Shown: piece after piece, positions 1 to 9,132 of the stretch
Layout of the letters: each line of letters starts with the position of its first letter
Numbering within the stretch: the stretch's first letter is position 1
DNA from: Roseibium aggregatum IAM 12614
Lineage (GTDB): Bacteria; Pseudomonadota; Alphaproteobacteria; Rhizobiales; Stappiaceae
DNA length: 64,000 bases
NCBI RefSeq assembly: GCF_000168975.1
Contig: NZ_AAUW01000004.1
Coordinates: 1 to 64,000 of the forward strand
Reading direction: 5' to 3'
Notes under the pieces: generated by a model
Database searches by the model: none
Told to the model about the DNA's origin: nothing
Seen by the model: the letters and a program-made list of their open reading frames with translations, nothing else
Made by a program: the position numbers and the translations under genes

Positions 1-1093
1 AGAAGGTCGCGGTCTTGATCCGCTCGTCGCCTATCTTCGCCATATAGGCGAGCGTGACTGCAAGCAGAGTTCCGCCGACGCAATAGCCGATCGCGTTGAC
101 TTCTTCCTGTCGGGTTGCCCGCTTGATCAGGTCGAGCGTATTGAGGATGCCTTCCTTCATGTAGTGCTCGAAGCTCTTTTGAGCCTGCCGTTCGTCCGGG
201 TTCACCCACGAAATGACGAACACCGTGTGGCCCTGGTCGACCGCCCACTTGATGAAGGACTTTTCCGGATTGAGGTCGAGAATATAGAACTTGTTGATCC
301 ACGGCGGAACGATCAGAAGAGGGCGTTTGAGGACCTCTTCGGTGGTCGGCGAATACTGGATCACCTGACAGACGTCGTTCTGCGAGATCACCTTGCCGGG
401 AGTGGTGCCGAGATTCTCGCCGAGCCTGAACTTGTTCGGATCCGTCTGGCGAATCTTCAGGTCGCCCTTGCCGGTCTTCAGGTCCTCGACCAGATGCCGC
501 ATGCCTTTGACCAGATTTTCGCCGTTGCTTTCCAGTGTCAGGCGCAGCAGTTCCGGGTTCGTCAGAACGAAGTTGGAGGGGGAGACGGCGTTGGCGATCT
601 GGGTGACGTAGAACTCTGCCTTATGGCGCGTGTGTTCATCCAGCCCCTGGGCGTCATGGACCATGTCCTCCGCCCATTTGCTCGTGATCAGGTAGAGCTG
701 CTTGATGAAATCAAAGAACTGGTTTTTTTCCCACTCCGGATCGGCAAAGCGCTTGTCTCGTGCCGGCGTTTCGATGGCTGGTGCCGACGGTTCGCCCATC
801 ATCCGTTTCAGCGAGGAATTCCAGAGATCTATATAGCCGCTCCACAAGCGTGACTGGGCTTCGACCGCGCGTTGCGGATCGGACACCCAGTATTCGCCAA
901 CCTGCGCCAGGGTCTTTACGACACCCGTCAGCTCGTCGGTCGAATCGTGAGTGATCTTGCCTTGTTCCCGGGGCTCGATATAGGCCGCCAACGCCTTGCC
1001 TGCCTGCTCGAGCGTCTTTGCAAGATTCTGTGCAAAGGCCTCCGGGTTGTTGATGATATACTGCAACATGGGATGGTCGCGGTCATCAGCCAT
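1..1093 (-). CDS. phaC: Class I poly(3-hydroxyalkanoate) synthase, C-terminal part beyond left edge
   Basis: Polymerises (R)-3-hydroxyacyl-CoA into PHA storage granules in the cytoplasm. About 364 N-terminal residues are visible, read leftward. They hold the family N-terminal domain, the stretch [19 protein letters not shown], and the lipase-like box GYCVGG whose Cys, about residue 338, is the thioester nucleophile. The catalytic Asp and His should lie beyond the window edge. The start at 1093 gives [10 protein letters not shown] and is preceded by a GGAGGAAA ribosome site 9 bases away. The gene is divergent from the lipoprotein at 1326. Forward-strand ORFs over it are shadows. The identification is firm; only the missing C-terminus limits it. 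Confidence 0.95.
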   Translation of the reverse strand, partial: MADDRDHPMLQYIINNPEAFAQNLAKTLEQAGKALAAYIEPREQGKITHDSTDELTGVVKTLAQVGEYWVSDPQRAVEAQSRLWSGYIDLWNSSLKRMMGEPSAPAIETPARDKRFADPEWEKNQFFDFIKQLYLITSKWAEDMVHDAQGLDEHTRHKAEFYVTQIANAVSPSNFVLTNPELLRLTLESNGENLVKGMRHLVEDLKTGKGDLKIRQTDPNKFRLGENLGTTPGKVISQNDVCQVIQYSPTTEEVLKRPLLIVPPWINKFYILDLNPEKSFIKWAVDQGHTVFVISWVNPDERQAQKSFEHYMKEGILNTLDLIKRATRQEEVNAIGYCVGGTLLAVTLAYMAKIGDERIKTATF

Positions 1094-1325
1094 AGGCAGG
1101 GGTTTCCTCCGGTTATTTGCCCCGTTCAGCCCACCGAAATCCTGTGAGCCCTTGTTGTTCAATCGCGTTATCTTGTTATTTTTTCGCCGATATTTTGAAG
1201 TATCAGCTATTTATGACACAAGGTAACCACTCCGTCGATTGGATTTCAATCCACGGTCATGCGCTCTGGCTAGTGTAACTTTGTGACAATCGAAAGGACG
1301 AGGAGCCGAAGTGGAGGAGGAACGG

Positions 1326-1577
1326 TTGATCTGCAAGCGGAACGTGCTGGCTCTCGTTGGATGCCTTTTTTTGCTCCTGGGACTAACGGCCTGCGCGGTG
1401 GGCCCCGGAACACCTTTGATTGATGCGATGAAGACCCAACCTGGCAGGGGCAATAGCAACGTTCCACCGCCCAAAGGCTACGGTGCAATCGTCAATCCCG
1501 GGGAGTCCTACGGTCTCATCAATCCCGAGGAACGCAAAGAGACGCAGGCCTATCTGGAGACGCTTGCGTCGCAGTGA
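1326..1577 (+). CDS. Small predicted lipoprotein (about 83 aa)
   Basis: The function is not recognised. The N-terminus MICKRNVLALVGCLF is a positively charged start followed by a hydrophobic stretch, ending in the lipobox LTAC. The mature protein would therefore be a lipid-anchored peptide of about 60 residues, rich in Pro and Gly. A GTG at 1311 would also open the frame. I prefer the TTG at 1326 because AGGAGG lies 5 bases before it and the signal peptide is then of normal length. It stands alone between divergent phaC and the downstream cyclase-like gene. The lipoprotein call is well supported; the role is unknown. Confidence 0.7.
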   Translation: MICKRNVLALVGCLFLLLGLTACAVGPGTPLIDAMKTQPGRGNSNVPPPKGYGAIVNPGESYGLINPEERKETQAYLETLASQ

Positions 1578-1718
1578 CGCAGAGTCCTCCTGGAAATGCT
1601 GCCGTGAAAGGGACGCGGCAAATAAAGATGACGTGGCATCGGCAATTATACTGATTAAATCATTCCTTTACGACTGACGATCTAGGCTGAGAGCCTTGAT
1701 CGCAAGGCCCACTTTTTC

Positions 1719-2954
1719 ATGACGCTCGACATACCGACATTGTTTACCTGCATTATGATTGCCGAGTTTGCCGGTAGCGTCATCCTGTTGGTTTTTTACC
1801 TGTTCTGGCCAGGCCGAAGCGTCGCTTGTGCAAGAAGTCTTGCCCTGTGGTCCGCCGGAATGTTCCTGGCCGGTTGCGGCACGGTTCTTTTCGCAATACG
1901 CGGCACGGTTCCGGACCTCTTGAGCATCGTCGCCGCCAATTTCCTGCTCATTCTGGGGACTGGACTGAGGCGAAGCGGGGTCGCCGTCTTTCTGGGGCGC
2001 AGCAGTCATGTCTGGCTGTTCACCACGATCGCGTTTGCCTGGATCGTTCTGTACCAGTTTCCGGAATTTCGGGACAATTTCCTTGCCCGTGTGAACTATG
2101 TTCAATCGGTCATGATCCTGAGCGCTCTCTGGGTTGTCTGGATGGCGTTTTTCGAGAACCGGGAAAAACTCTATTCCGTCCGTATGCTTGGCATGACGAC
2201 GCTCGTCGAAGCCGCAGGTTTCATGTGGTACACCGTGAGCCAGAACGTTCTGCATTTGCCGTCCTTCCAGTCGAGTTTCGCGGAAGGCTTCATGAGCATC
2301 TACCTCATGGTCATCATGTTCTCGATCATCATGACTATCGTGTTGCCGGCTTCCATGGTGATCGAACGATCCCTGCAAGGTTTCAGGGAACAGGCACTTC
2401 AGGATGAGCTCACCGGGTTGCCGAACCGGCGCGCGTTTCTCAACGATGCTGAGGACTGGATTTCTTCAACTCAGTCGACGTCCGGCATGTACAGCCTCAT
2501 CCTGTTCGATATGGACCAGTTCAAGACGGTCAACGAACGTTTCAACCAGGCAATGGGCGATGCATTGCTGCAGCTTTTTGCGCGCATCCTGAAGGATACT
2601 CTGGCCGATGGTGCCGTACCGGGCCGCGTAGGTGGTGCGGAATTTGCCGTGTTTCTGCCGGAAGGCAACAAGGAACTGGCCCACCTGACAGCACAGAGGA
2701 TCTGTCGCCGCTTCGGACTGGAATGCCAGGAAGCGTCTGGCGGCCGATTGATCGTGACGGCAAGTGTCGGACTTGTGAGCGCAGGTGTGTCGACGCCGCT
2801 GGAGCGCGCCATGGAAGCGGCCGAAGGTGGCCTGCATAGAGCCAAAAAGCAGGGCCGAGCCCAAATTGTTGCCATGGATCTGGCTCCAAACGGGCGTCTT
2901 ATCAAGGATGCGAAAAGGGCCGGTTTCTCGGTCCTTCGCAAAAAGGCAGCCTGA
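1719..2954 (+). CDS. Membrane GGDEF-domain protein with degenerate GGAEF site
   Basis: A 411-residue inner-membrane protein. The first 215 residues or so form six to seven hydrophobic segments. They are followed by a GGDEF domain opening with DELTGLPNRRAF. The metal-binding FDMDQF and the stretch MGDALLQ are present. The signature loop reads GGAEF (residues 305-309) instead of GGDEF or GGEEF. The third position normally supplies an acidic metal ligand, so diguanylate cyclase activity is doubtful although the fourth-position Glu remains. No RxxD inhibitory site precedes the loop. It may be a weak cyclase or a GTP/c-di-GMP sensor. It is monocistronic as far as can be seen. Confidence 0.85.
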   Translation: MTLDIPTLFTCIMIAEFAGSVILLVFYLFWPGRSVACARSLALWSAGMFLAGCGTVLFAIRGTVPDLLSIVAANFLLILGTGLRRSGVAVFLGRSSHVWLFTTIAFAWIVLYQFPEFRDNFLARVNYVQSVMILSALWVVWMAFFENREKLYSVRMLGMTTLVEAAGFMWYTVSQNVLHLPSFQSSFAEGFMSIYLMVIMFSIIMTIVLPASMVIERSLQGFREQALQDELTGLPNRRAFLNDAEDWISSTQSTSGMYSLILFDMDQFKTVNERFNQAMGDALLQLFARILKDTLADGAVPGRVGGAEFAVFLPEGNKELAHLTAQRICRRFGLECQEASGGRLIVTASVGLVSAGVSTPLERAMEAAEGGLHRAKKQGRAQIVAMDLAPNGRLIKDAKRAGFSVLRKKAA

Positions 2955-3298
2955 TCTGGCCGTATCCCTGAGCCGCCAATTCTGTCACCCGCGGCTATGT
3001 GGCAACGATCGTCCTGGATACGCCTGGATTTTCAGGACGCAAATTGCGTCATGTCCTCGTCCTGGACGGCTGTCCTACTGCTGGTATTTGTAGGACATTT
3101 CCGCTGGTTCACAGGCTCGGGCGGGTTCTTCCCGGTGTCAGAGCAATCATGTTCTAAAAAACGCTACAAATTTAGTCGGCTAGCGACGCAAAGACGGGTG
3201 CGCATTTATTTCCGGACTGCTAAAAGAGCCCCGCTGCGCTGTCGTCGCGCCTGGCATGGGCGCGCAGCTGAAACTGTCAACTCGCAAGGATTCGCGTC
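2955..3298. other. Gene-free gap before the aminotransferase, with a hairpin
   Basis: No convincing gene lies in these 344 bases. An 8-bp inverted repeat, TGTCCTAC / GTAGGACA (3071-3078 and 3090-3097), has an 11-base loop and is followed by TTT. It could be a weak terminator for the upstream GGDEF gene or a decayed intergenic repeat. Several small ORFs cross the gap but lack ribosome sites and family resemblance. The promoter for the aminotransferase-hom-glpX-recJ run probably lies in the last 150 bases; I cannot pick out its boxes. Confidence 0.4.
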
Positions 3299-4516
3299 AT
3301 GGAGGAATTCCATAAGATCAAGCGGCTGCCGCCGTATGTGTTCGAACAGGTGAACCGTTTGAAGGCGAAGGCGCGCGCGGCGGGGGCGGACATTATCGAT
3401 CTTGGCATGGGCAACCCGGACCTGCCGACGCCAAAGCACATTGTCGACAAACTGACGGAAGTCGTGCAGGACCCGCGCACGCACCGCTACTCGGCGTCCA
3501 AGGGGATCGGTGGTCTGCGCAAGGCTCAGGCGGCATATTACGGCCGCCGGTTCGGGGTCAAACTCGATCCGGAGACGCAGATAATCGCAACGCTCGGCTC
3601 GAAGGAGGGCTTTGCCAACATGGCACAGGCGATCTCCGCGCCCGGGGATGTGATTCTGAGCCCGAACCCCAGCTATCCGATCCATACATTCGGCTTCCTG
3701 ATGGCTGGCGCTTCGATCCGCAACATTCCCGCGGAACCGGGGCAGGGTTTCTTCGACGCGCTGGAGCGTGCGGTCATCCATTCCGTGCCGAAACCGATCG
3801 CCATCATCCTGTGCTACCCGGCGAATCCGACGTCCTATTGCGCAGATCTCGACTTCTATAAGGACGTGGTCGCATTTGCCCGCAAGCACGACATCTTCAT
3901 TCTGTCTGACCTGGCGTATTCCGAGATCTATTTCGGCGCGACACCACCGCCATCGGTTCTGCAGGTGCCTGGTGCTATGGATGTGACTGTTGAATTCACG
4001 TCGCTTTCCAAGACGTTCTCCATGCCGGGCTGGCGCATGGGCTTTGCCGTCGGCAACGAGCGGCTGATTGCCGCGCTGTCGCGGGTGAAATCCTATCTCG
4101 ACTACGGCGCCTTCACGCCTATTCAGGTGGCTGCAACCGCTGCCTTGAACGGACCCGATGACTGCATCAGGCAAACGCGCGAAATCTACAAGAAGCGTCG
4201 CGACGTGGTCGTGGATACCTTCGGCAGAGCCGGATGGTATATCCCTGCGCCGGAAGCCAGCATGTTCTGCTGGGCTCCGATCCCCGAGAAATTCCGGGCA
4301 CTCGGCAGTCTGGAATACTCGAAGCTGCTGCTGGAGCAGGCAGAAGTGGCCGTCGCACCGGGCATTGGTTTCGGTGAGCATGGCGACGATTACGTCCGTA
4401 TCGGACTGGTGGAAAACGAACAAAGACTGCGTCAGGCAGCCAGAAATATCCGTCGCTTCCTTGAAACGGCCGACCAAAAGCTGCACAACGTCATCCCGCT
4501 CGGGACCAAAGGTTGA
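3299..4516 (+). CDS. Class I/II PLP-dependent aminotransferase (AlaC / LL-DAP aminotransferase-like)
   Basis: A fold-type I aminotransferase of 405 residues, the usual length. Visible features are the N-terminal substrate-loop stretch LGMGNPDLPTP, the SASKG turn, CYPANPTSY with its cofactor-contacting Asn, LSDLAYSEIYF with the pyridine-binding Asp, and SLSKTFSMPGWR. The last carries the Schiff-base Lys238. The C-terminal VRIGLVENEQRLRQA holds the carboxylate-binding Arg. Close relatives are labelled alanine aminotransferase AlaC or LL-diaminopimelate aminotransferase, so the substrate is uncertain. It lies 22 bases before homoserine dehydrogenase, which suggests a role in aspartate-family amino-acid metabolism. 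Confidence 0.88.
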   Translation: MEEFHKIKRLPPYVFEQVNRLKAKARAAGADIIDLGMGNPDLPTPKHIVDKLTEVVQDPRTHRYSASKGIGGLRKAQAAYYGRRFGVKLDPETQIIATLGSKEGFANMAQAISAPGDVILSPNPSYPIHTFGFLMAGASIRNIPAEPGQGFFDALERAVIHSVPKPIAIILCYPANPTSYCADLDFYKDVVAFARKHDIFILSDLAYSEIYFGATPPPSVLQVPGAMDVTVEFTSLSKTFSMPGWRMGFAVGNERLIAALSRVKSYLDYGAFTPIQVAATAALNGPDDCIRQTREIYKKRRDVVVDTFGRAGWYIPAPEASMFCWAPIPEKFRALGSLEYSKLLLEQAEVAVAPGIGFGEHGDDYVRIGLVENEQRLRQAARNIRRFLETADQKLHNVIPLGTKG

Positions 4517-4538
4517 TAAGAACTGGACTCATTTCCGT

Positions 4539-5861
4539 ATGGCAGACGCATTGAAGGTAGGCATCGCTGGCCTTGGCACCGTGGGGGCGGCCGTGGTGCG
4601 GCTCCTTTCAAAACACGGCGGACAGATTGCAACGAAAACCGGGCGCGCGGTGACTGTGACAGCGGTCAGCGCCCGTGACCGGACCCGTGACCGGGGCATC
4701 GATGTTTCGGCATTTGAGTGGTTCACCGATCCGGCGGAAATGGCCCGGACGGCGGATATCGATATTTTCGTCGAGCTGATCGGCGGCGACAACGGCCCGG
4801 CTGAGGAAAGCGTGCGCGCTGCCCTGTCGCGCGGCATCCACGTCGTCACGGCTAACAAGGCGCTGCTTGCACGCCATGGCGTGGAACTGGCGGTGCTGGC
4901 CGAGGCTAACAATGCTTGCCTCAACTACGAGGCAGCGGTTGCCGGGGGCATTCCAATCGTCAAGACGCTGCGCGAATCCATGGCCAGCAACGAGATCAGC
5001 CGCATCTACGGTATCCTGAACGGTACCTGCAATTACATCCTGACCCGGATGGAAGCCGAAGGCATCAGCTTTCAGGACTGCCTGTCGGATGCACAGCGGC
5101 TCGGCTACGCGGAGGCTGATCCGACTTTCGATATCGAAGGAAACGACACCGCGCACAAGCTTGCAATTCTGACCAGCCTGGCCTTCGGCACGGAAATCTC
5201 GAGCAACGACATCTACGTCGAAGGCATCACCTCCATCACGACCGCCGATATTCAGGCGGCTGACGAGCTCGGTTTCCGCATCAAGCTCCTGGGCGTTGCA
5301 CAACGCACCGATACGGGCATCGAGCAGCGGGTCCATCCGACCATGGTGCCGAAGTCCTCTGCGATTGCGCGGATCGACGGCGTATTGAACGCTGTGGCGG
5401 TGGATGGCGACTTCGTCGGGGAAATCGTACTTGTCGGTCCGGGGGCGGGCGGCAATGCCACTGCGTCATCCGTTGTTGCCGATCTCACCGATATTGCCCG
5501 CGGCGATGAAACGCCGGTTCTTGGCATGCCGGCAGCGGAGCTGAACAGCTACCAGCGTGCTCGCATGCGGCTGCATGAAGGCGGTTATTACATCCGTCTG
5601 TCCGTTTACGACAGGCCGGGCGCTTTTGCCGAAATCGCCAGATGCATGGGCGAAGCCGGCATTTCGCTGGAATCGATTGTCCAGAAACGTCATGCAAATA
5701 AGGACGTTCCTGTAAAATTTGATGCGGACATGCCTCAACCTGTCATCCTGATCACGTATGAAACGACTGAAGTAGCGATCAAAGAGGCGTTGGACGTGAT
5801 CATGTCCAAGGGGGTTGTTTCCGAACAGCCCCAGATGATCCGGATTGAAAAACTGAATTGA
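4539..5861 (+). CDS. hom: Homoserine dehydrogenase
   Basis: NAD(P)H-dependent reduction of aspartate semialdehyde to homoserine, the branch point to threonine and methionine. The 440-residue protein starts with the dinucleotide-binding GLGTVGAAV. It continues through VTANKALLA, NYEAAVAGGIPIVKTLRE, GILNGTCNYILT and the catalytic region YAEADPTFDIEGNDTAHKL. It ends in a regulatory ACT domain (GGYYIRLSVYDRPGAFAEIA, about residues 348-430), consistent with threonine feedback. The frame is open back to 4158, but that part overlaps the aminotransferase. The ATG at 4539 is where family homology begins. It is probably cotranscribed with its neighbours. Confidence 0.96.
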   Translation: MADALKVGIAGLGTVGAAVVRLLSKHGGQIATKTGRAVTVTAVSARDRTRDRGIDVSAFEWFTDPAEMARTADIDIFVELIGGDNGPAEESVRAALSRGIHVVTANKALLARHGVELAVLAEANNACLNYEAAVAGGIPIVKTLRESMASNEISRIYGILNGTCNYILTRMEAEGISFQDCLSDAQRLGYAEADPTFDIEGNDTAHKLAILTSLAFGTEISSNDIYVEGITSITTADIQAADELGFRIKLLGVAQRTDTGIEQRVHPTMVPKSSAIARIDGVLNAVAVDGDFVGEIVLVGPGAGGNATASSVVADLTDIARGDETPVLGMPAAELNSYQRARMRLHEGGYYIRLSVYDRPGAFAEIARCMGEAGISLESIVQKRHANKDVPVKFDADMPQPVILITYETTEVAIKEALDVIMSKGVVSEQPQMIRIEKLN

Positions 5862-5906
5862 CGAGTGAGTGCCCGCCGAGGCGTGTTGCGGGGGGAGAGA
5901 CTGGAG

Positions 5907-6908
5907 ATGTTGATGTCCAATACTGATAAACAACCGTCGAGCGGCCTGGACCGTATTCTGACGCTCGAGCTGGCCCGCGTCAGCGAAAGAGCGGCTGTAT
6001 CGGCGGCCCGGTTGCGCGGTCACGGCGACGAAATGGCCGCCGACCAGGCCGCAGTGGACGCAATGCGGCGGGAACTGAACCGGCTGCCCATCGACGGCAC
6101 TGTGGTTATCGGCGAGGGCGAGCGTGACGAAGCTCCGATGCTCTACATCGGCGAAAACGTAGGCACCAAGCAGGGGCCGAAGGTCGACATTGCTCTCGAC
6201 CCGCTGGAAGGCACCACCATCTGCGCCAAGAACCTGCCGAACTCCCTTGCGGTGATTGCGCTGGCTCCGGCCGGTGATCTTCTGAACGCTCCTGACAGCT
6301 ACATGGACAAGATCGCCATCGGCCCGGGCTACAAGGCCGGTTTGATCGATCTGGATGCGCCGATTGCCGAAAACATTGCAGCCGTCGCCAAGGAAAAAGG
6401 CGTCAAGGTCAGCGAAGTGACCGCCTGCGTTCTCGACCGTCCGCGCCACGCCCGCCTGATCGAGGAAATCCGGGCAACCGGGGCCGCGATTCGCCTGATC
6501 GGCGATGGCGACGTTGCCGGTGTCATTCACACCACCGATCCGGACGAAACCGGCATCGATATCTACGCCGGTATCGGTGGTGCTCCGGAAGGCGTGCTTG
6601 CGGCTGCTGCGCTGCGTTGTATCGGTGGTCAGATGCAGTCTCGTCTCGTGATCACGCGTGAAGAGCAGGTCGAGCGCGCGCATCGCATGGGCATCGAGGA
6701 CATCAAGAAGAAATACACTCTTGAAGAAATGGCCGGGCCCGACGTGCTGTTTGCCGCAACGGGCGTGACTGACGGCAACTTCCTGCAGGGCGTCCGCTTT
6801 GGCCGTCATCACATCACCACGCACACCGTCGTCATGCGGTCCTCCACGGGCACGGTGCGCTACATCAAGGCCCAACACACGGATCTTGAGAAATTCCATC
6901 TGGACTAA
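5907..6908 (+). CDS. glpX: Class II fructose-1,6-bisphosphatase
   Basis: Hydrolyses fructose 1,6-bisphosphate in gluconeogenesis, and possibly sedoheptulose bisphosphate. The GlpX fold is evident from VVIGEGERDEAPML, the metal-site motif DPLEGTT and the GIGGAPEGVLAAAALR stretch. The length of 333 residues fits the family. Start choice is between ATG 5907 and ATG 5913; both follow a GGGGGAGAG ribosome site at 5891-5899, and 5907 has the better spacing. An upstream ATG-like opening at 5865 adds a non-homologous leader and is rejected. It sits 45 bases after hom and 10 before recJ, an arrangement common in alphaproteobacteria. Confidence 0.95.
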   Translation: MLMSNTDKQPSSGLDRILTLELARVSERAAVSAARLRGHGDEMAADQAAVDAMRRELNRLPIDGTVVIGEGERDEAPMLYIGENVGTKQGPKVDIALDPLEGTTICAKNLPNSLAVIALAPAGDLLNAPDSYMDKIAIGPGYKAGLIDLDAPIAENIAAVAKEKGVKVSEVTACVLDRPRHARLIEEIRATGAAIRLIGDGDVAGVIHTTDPDETGIDIYAGIGGAPEGVLAAAALRCIGGQMQSRLVITREEQVERAHRMGIEDIKKKYTLEEMAGPDVLFAATGVTDGNFLQGVRFGRHHITTHTVVMRSSTGTVRYIKAQHTDLEKFHLD

Positions 6909-6918
6909 GCGCGGCTGA

Positions 6919-8736
6919 ATGCTGGGACAATCCGGAGAAGATGACAGGCGGCTCGTCCTTGGGGTCGCCCGTTCCGCAAATGACAACGCCTGGCGCGAGC
7001 GTCTGAGCGCGGCCGACCTGCGAACCGCCATGGCGATTTCGCAGGTGCACGGCCTGCCGGACGTTCTGGCACGTGTCATGGCGGCGCGCGGTGTGCTGGC
7101 GGACGAGGCGACCGGTTTCCTGGATCCGTCGCTCAAGCTGCTGATGCCCGATCCCTCCAGCCTGGTGGACATGGACGCCGCCGTGGCAAGGGTCGCTGAT
7201 GCGGTGCAGGCTGGCCGCAAGATCGCGATCTTCGGCGACTATGACGTCGACGGCGCAACCTCTTCGGCGATTTTTGCAAAATATCTGCAGTGGCTCGGCC
7301 TTGATCCCGTGATCCATATTCCGGACAGGATCATCGAAGGTTACGGTCCCAACGGCCCGGCCATCGAGCATCTTCGCCAGGGTGGTGCGGACCTGCTGGT
7401 GACCCTCGACTGCGGCAGTACCTCTTTCGAGGCTTTCGAAACCGCCCGGCAGCTCGATCTCGACGTTGTGGTCATCGATCACCACCAGGTCGGTGAAACG
7501 CTGCCAGCCGTCGAAGCGCTCGTCAATCCGAACCGGCAGGACGATCTGTCCGGGCAGGGACATCTGGCGGCCGTCGGCGTCACGTTTCTGTTTCTTGTCG
7601 GACTGAACCGCGAGTTGCGGCGACGCGGGGTGTTCCAGGGCGCGCAGCAGCCGGACCTGATGGCTCTGCTCGATCTGGTAGCACTCGGTACCGTGTGCGA
7701 CGTCGTTCCCTTGCAGGGGCTGAACCGCGCCTATGTCACGCGCGGCCTTGCGGTAATGCACCAGCGCCGGAACTACGGCCTGACAGCCCTTGCCGACACG
7801 GCCCGCGTCAGCGGAAAGCCCGCTCCCTATCATCTCGGGTTCCTGATTGGACCGCGGATCAATGCGGGCGGCCGCATTGGCGATGCCGCCCTGGGAGCAC
7901 GGCTTCTGACAACGGAAGATCCGCATGAGGCGCGCGCAATCGCCGAGCGACTGGACCAGCTCAACACCGAACGCCAGGCCATGGAAGCGGTAATGCTGGA
8001 GCAGGCCGATGCCGAAGCCGAAATGGCAATTCAGGCGCGTGATCCAGCGGTGCTCCTGACCGGTTCCGACGATTGGCACCCGGGTATCGTTGGCCTGATT
8101 GCTTCCCGTCTCAAGGAAGCCTATCGCAGGCCTTCCTTCGCGATAGCCTTCGACGAGACCGGCAAAGGCACCGGCTCGGGACGCTCGATCCCCGGTGTGG
8201 ATCTCGGCAAGGCCGTTCGCGGCGCTGTCGACCTGGGATTGCTGGAAAAAGGGGGAGGTCACGCCATGGCGGCGGGGCTGACCGTGTTGAGCGAAAAAAG
8301 AGCCGATCTGGAGGCCTACTTCAACGATGTTCTCAAAGACGATGTTGAAACGGCGAGTGCAAACCGGGAACTGAAGATCGACGCAGCACTGACGGCAACG
8401 GGGGCGAACCTCGACCTTCTCGAACTTCTGGAAAAGGCAGGTCCTTATGGGGCAGGCCATGCCGAGCCTGTCTTCGCCTTTCCTGCCCACCGGATCTCCT
8501 TTGCCGATGTGGTTGGCAAGGGGCACGTCAGGGCCTCGATCACGTCGGGTGACGGTACGGCGCTGAAAGCGATCTGCTTCAAGGCGGATGACAAACCGCA
8601 TGGTCAGATGCTCCTGCAGGGCAGGGGGCAATCGCTGCATGTGGCAGGCACGCTTTCGATCGACACCTGGCAAGGCACACCCAAGGTGCAGTTGCGCATT
8701 CTGGATGTCGCGGATCCGCAGAAAACCCGGCTTTGA
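6919..8736 (+). CDS. recJ: Single-stranded-DNA-specific exonuclease RecJ
   Basis: A 5'-to-3' single-strand exonuclease acting in RecF-pathway recombination and mismatch repair. The 605-residue protein has the DHH phosphoesterase motifs in order: GDYDVDGATSS (about residue 107), a downstream LDCGS, VVIDHHQVGE (about 186), LVNPNRQD, and LVALGTVCDVVPL. The DHHA1 domain carries the metal or substrate motif GKGTGSGRSIPGVDL and GGGHAMAAGLTV (about 445). The C-terminal OB-like domain is present. The ATG is 10 bases after the glpX stop, so translation is probably linked. No oddities seen. Confidence 0.96.
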   Translation: MLGQSGEDDRRLVLGVARSANDNAWRERLSAADLRTAMAISQVHGLPDVLARVMAARGVLADEATGFLDPSLKLLMPDPSSLVDMDAAVARVADAVQAGRKIAIFGDYDVDGATSSAIFAKYLQWLGLDPVIHIPDRIIEGYGPNGPAIEHLRQGGADLLVTLDCGSTSFEAFETARQLDLDVVVIDHHQVGETLPAVEALVNPNRQDDLSGQGHLAAVGVTFLFLVGLNRELRRRGVFQGAQQPDLMALLDLVALGTVCDVVPLQGLNRAYVTRGLAVMHQRRNYGLTALADTARVSGKPAPYHLGFLIGPRINAGGRIGDAALGARLLTTEDPHEARAIAERLDQLNTERQAMEAVMLEQADAEAEMAIQARDPAVLLTGSDDWHPGIVGLIASRLKEAYRRPSFAIAFDETGKGTGSGRSIPGVDLGKAVRGAVDLGLLEKGGGHAMAAGLTVLSEKRADLEAYFNDVLKDDVETASANRELKIDAALTATGANLDLLELLEKAGPYGAGHAEPVFAFPAHRISFADVVGKGHVRASITSGDGTALKAICFKADDKPHGQMLLQGRGQSLHVAGTLSIDTWQGTPKVQLRILDVADPQKTRL

Positions 8737-8821
8737 CCCCGTTTCTGTAAATTCGAATTAACGAAACGCTAAGGCAGCAGGCCTACTATCTGACCCTACG
8801 AAGAAATCGTGAGGATCAGGC

Positions 8822-9013
8822 ATGCGCGCTCAGAATGAGCTTTCGCCGTATTTCGCGGAAATAGACAGGCGTACCGACCGGGCCCTGGAAGGGATTCGGG
8901 AAGTAAGACGTTCCCCAAAACTGACCGCCCTGCCGCAGGAGCCGAAAGCAGCTCTTGTCGGAACCGGATTTCTGATTGTCCTGATGACCTTTATCGGACT
9001 GTTCATCGATTGA
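8822..9013 (+). CDS. Small predicted tail-anchored membrane protein (63 aa)
   Basis: Not assigned to a known family. The first 40 residues are hydrophilic, with several acidic and basic residues. The last 20 or so (AALVGTGFLIVLMTFIGLF) form one hydrophobic segment ending almost at the C-terminus, so the protein would be a C-tail-anchored membrane peptide. The sequence GTGAGGATCAGGC before the ATG supplies a plausible ribosome site. The gap before it (8737-8821) shows no terminator. It is read in the same direction as recJ and the nitrilase gene, but linkage is uncertain. Confidence 0.55.
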   Translation: MRAQNELSPYFAEIDRRTDRALEGIREVRRSPKLTALPQEPKAALVGTGFLIVLMTFIGLFID

Positions 9014-9132
9014 ACCTGGCGGAAATCTGCAAACCTTCCGCATTTGTGGGAGTGTGAGACAGACTGGGGCTTGAAACGCTTCGCGGGCTGCTCTTAAGTC
9101 TGGCGTCTGATTTGAACGAGACACCGGACGCC

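Noticed and set aside
4158-4538. Upstream extension of the hom frame
   Set aside because: It overlaps the aminotransferase in another frame and lacks homology; the family start is at 4539.
5466-8673. Long minus-strand open frames (5466-7220, 6865-8673) opposite hom, glpX and recJ
   Set aside because: They are antisense frames opened by high third-position GC. They have no family resemblance and lie opposite well-identified genes.
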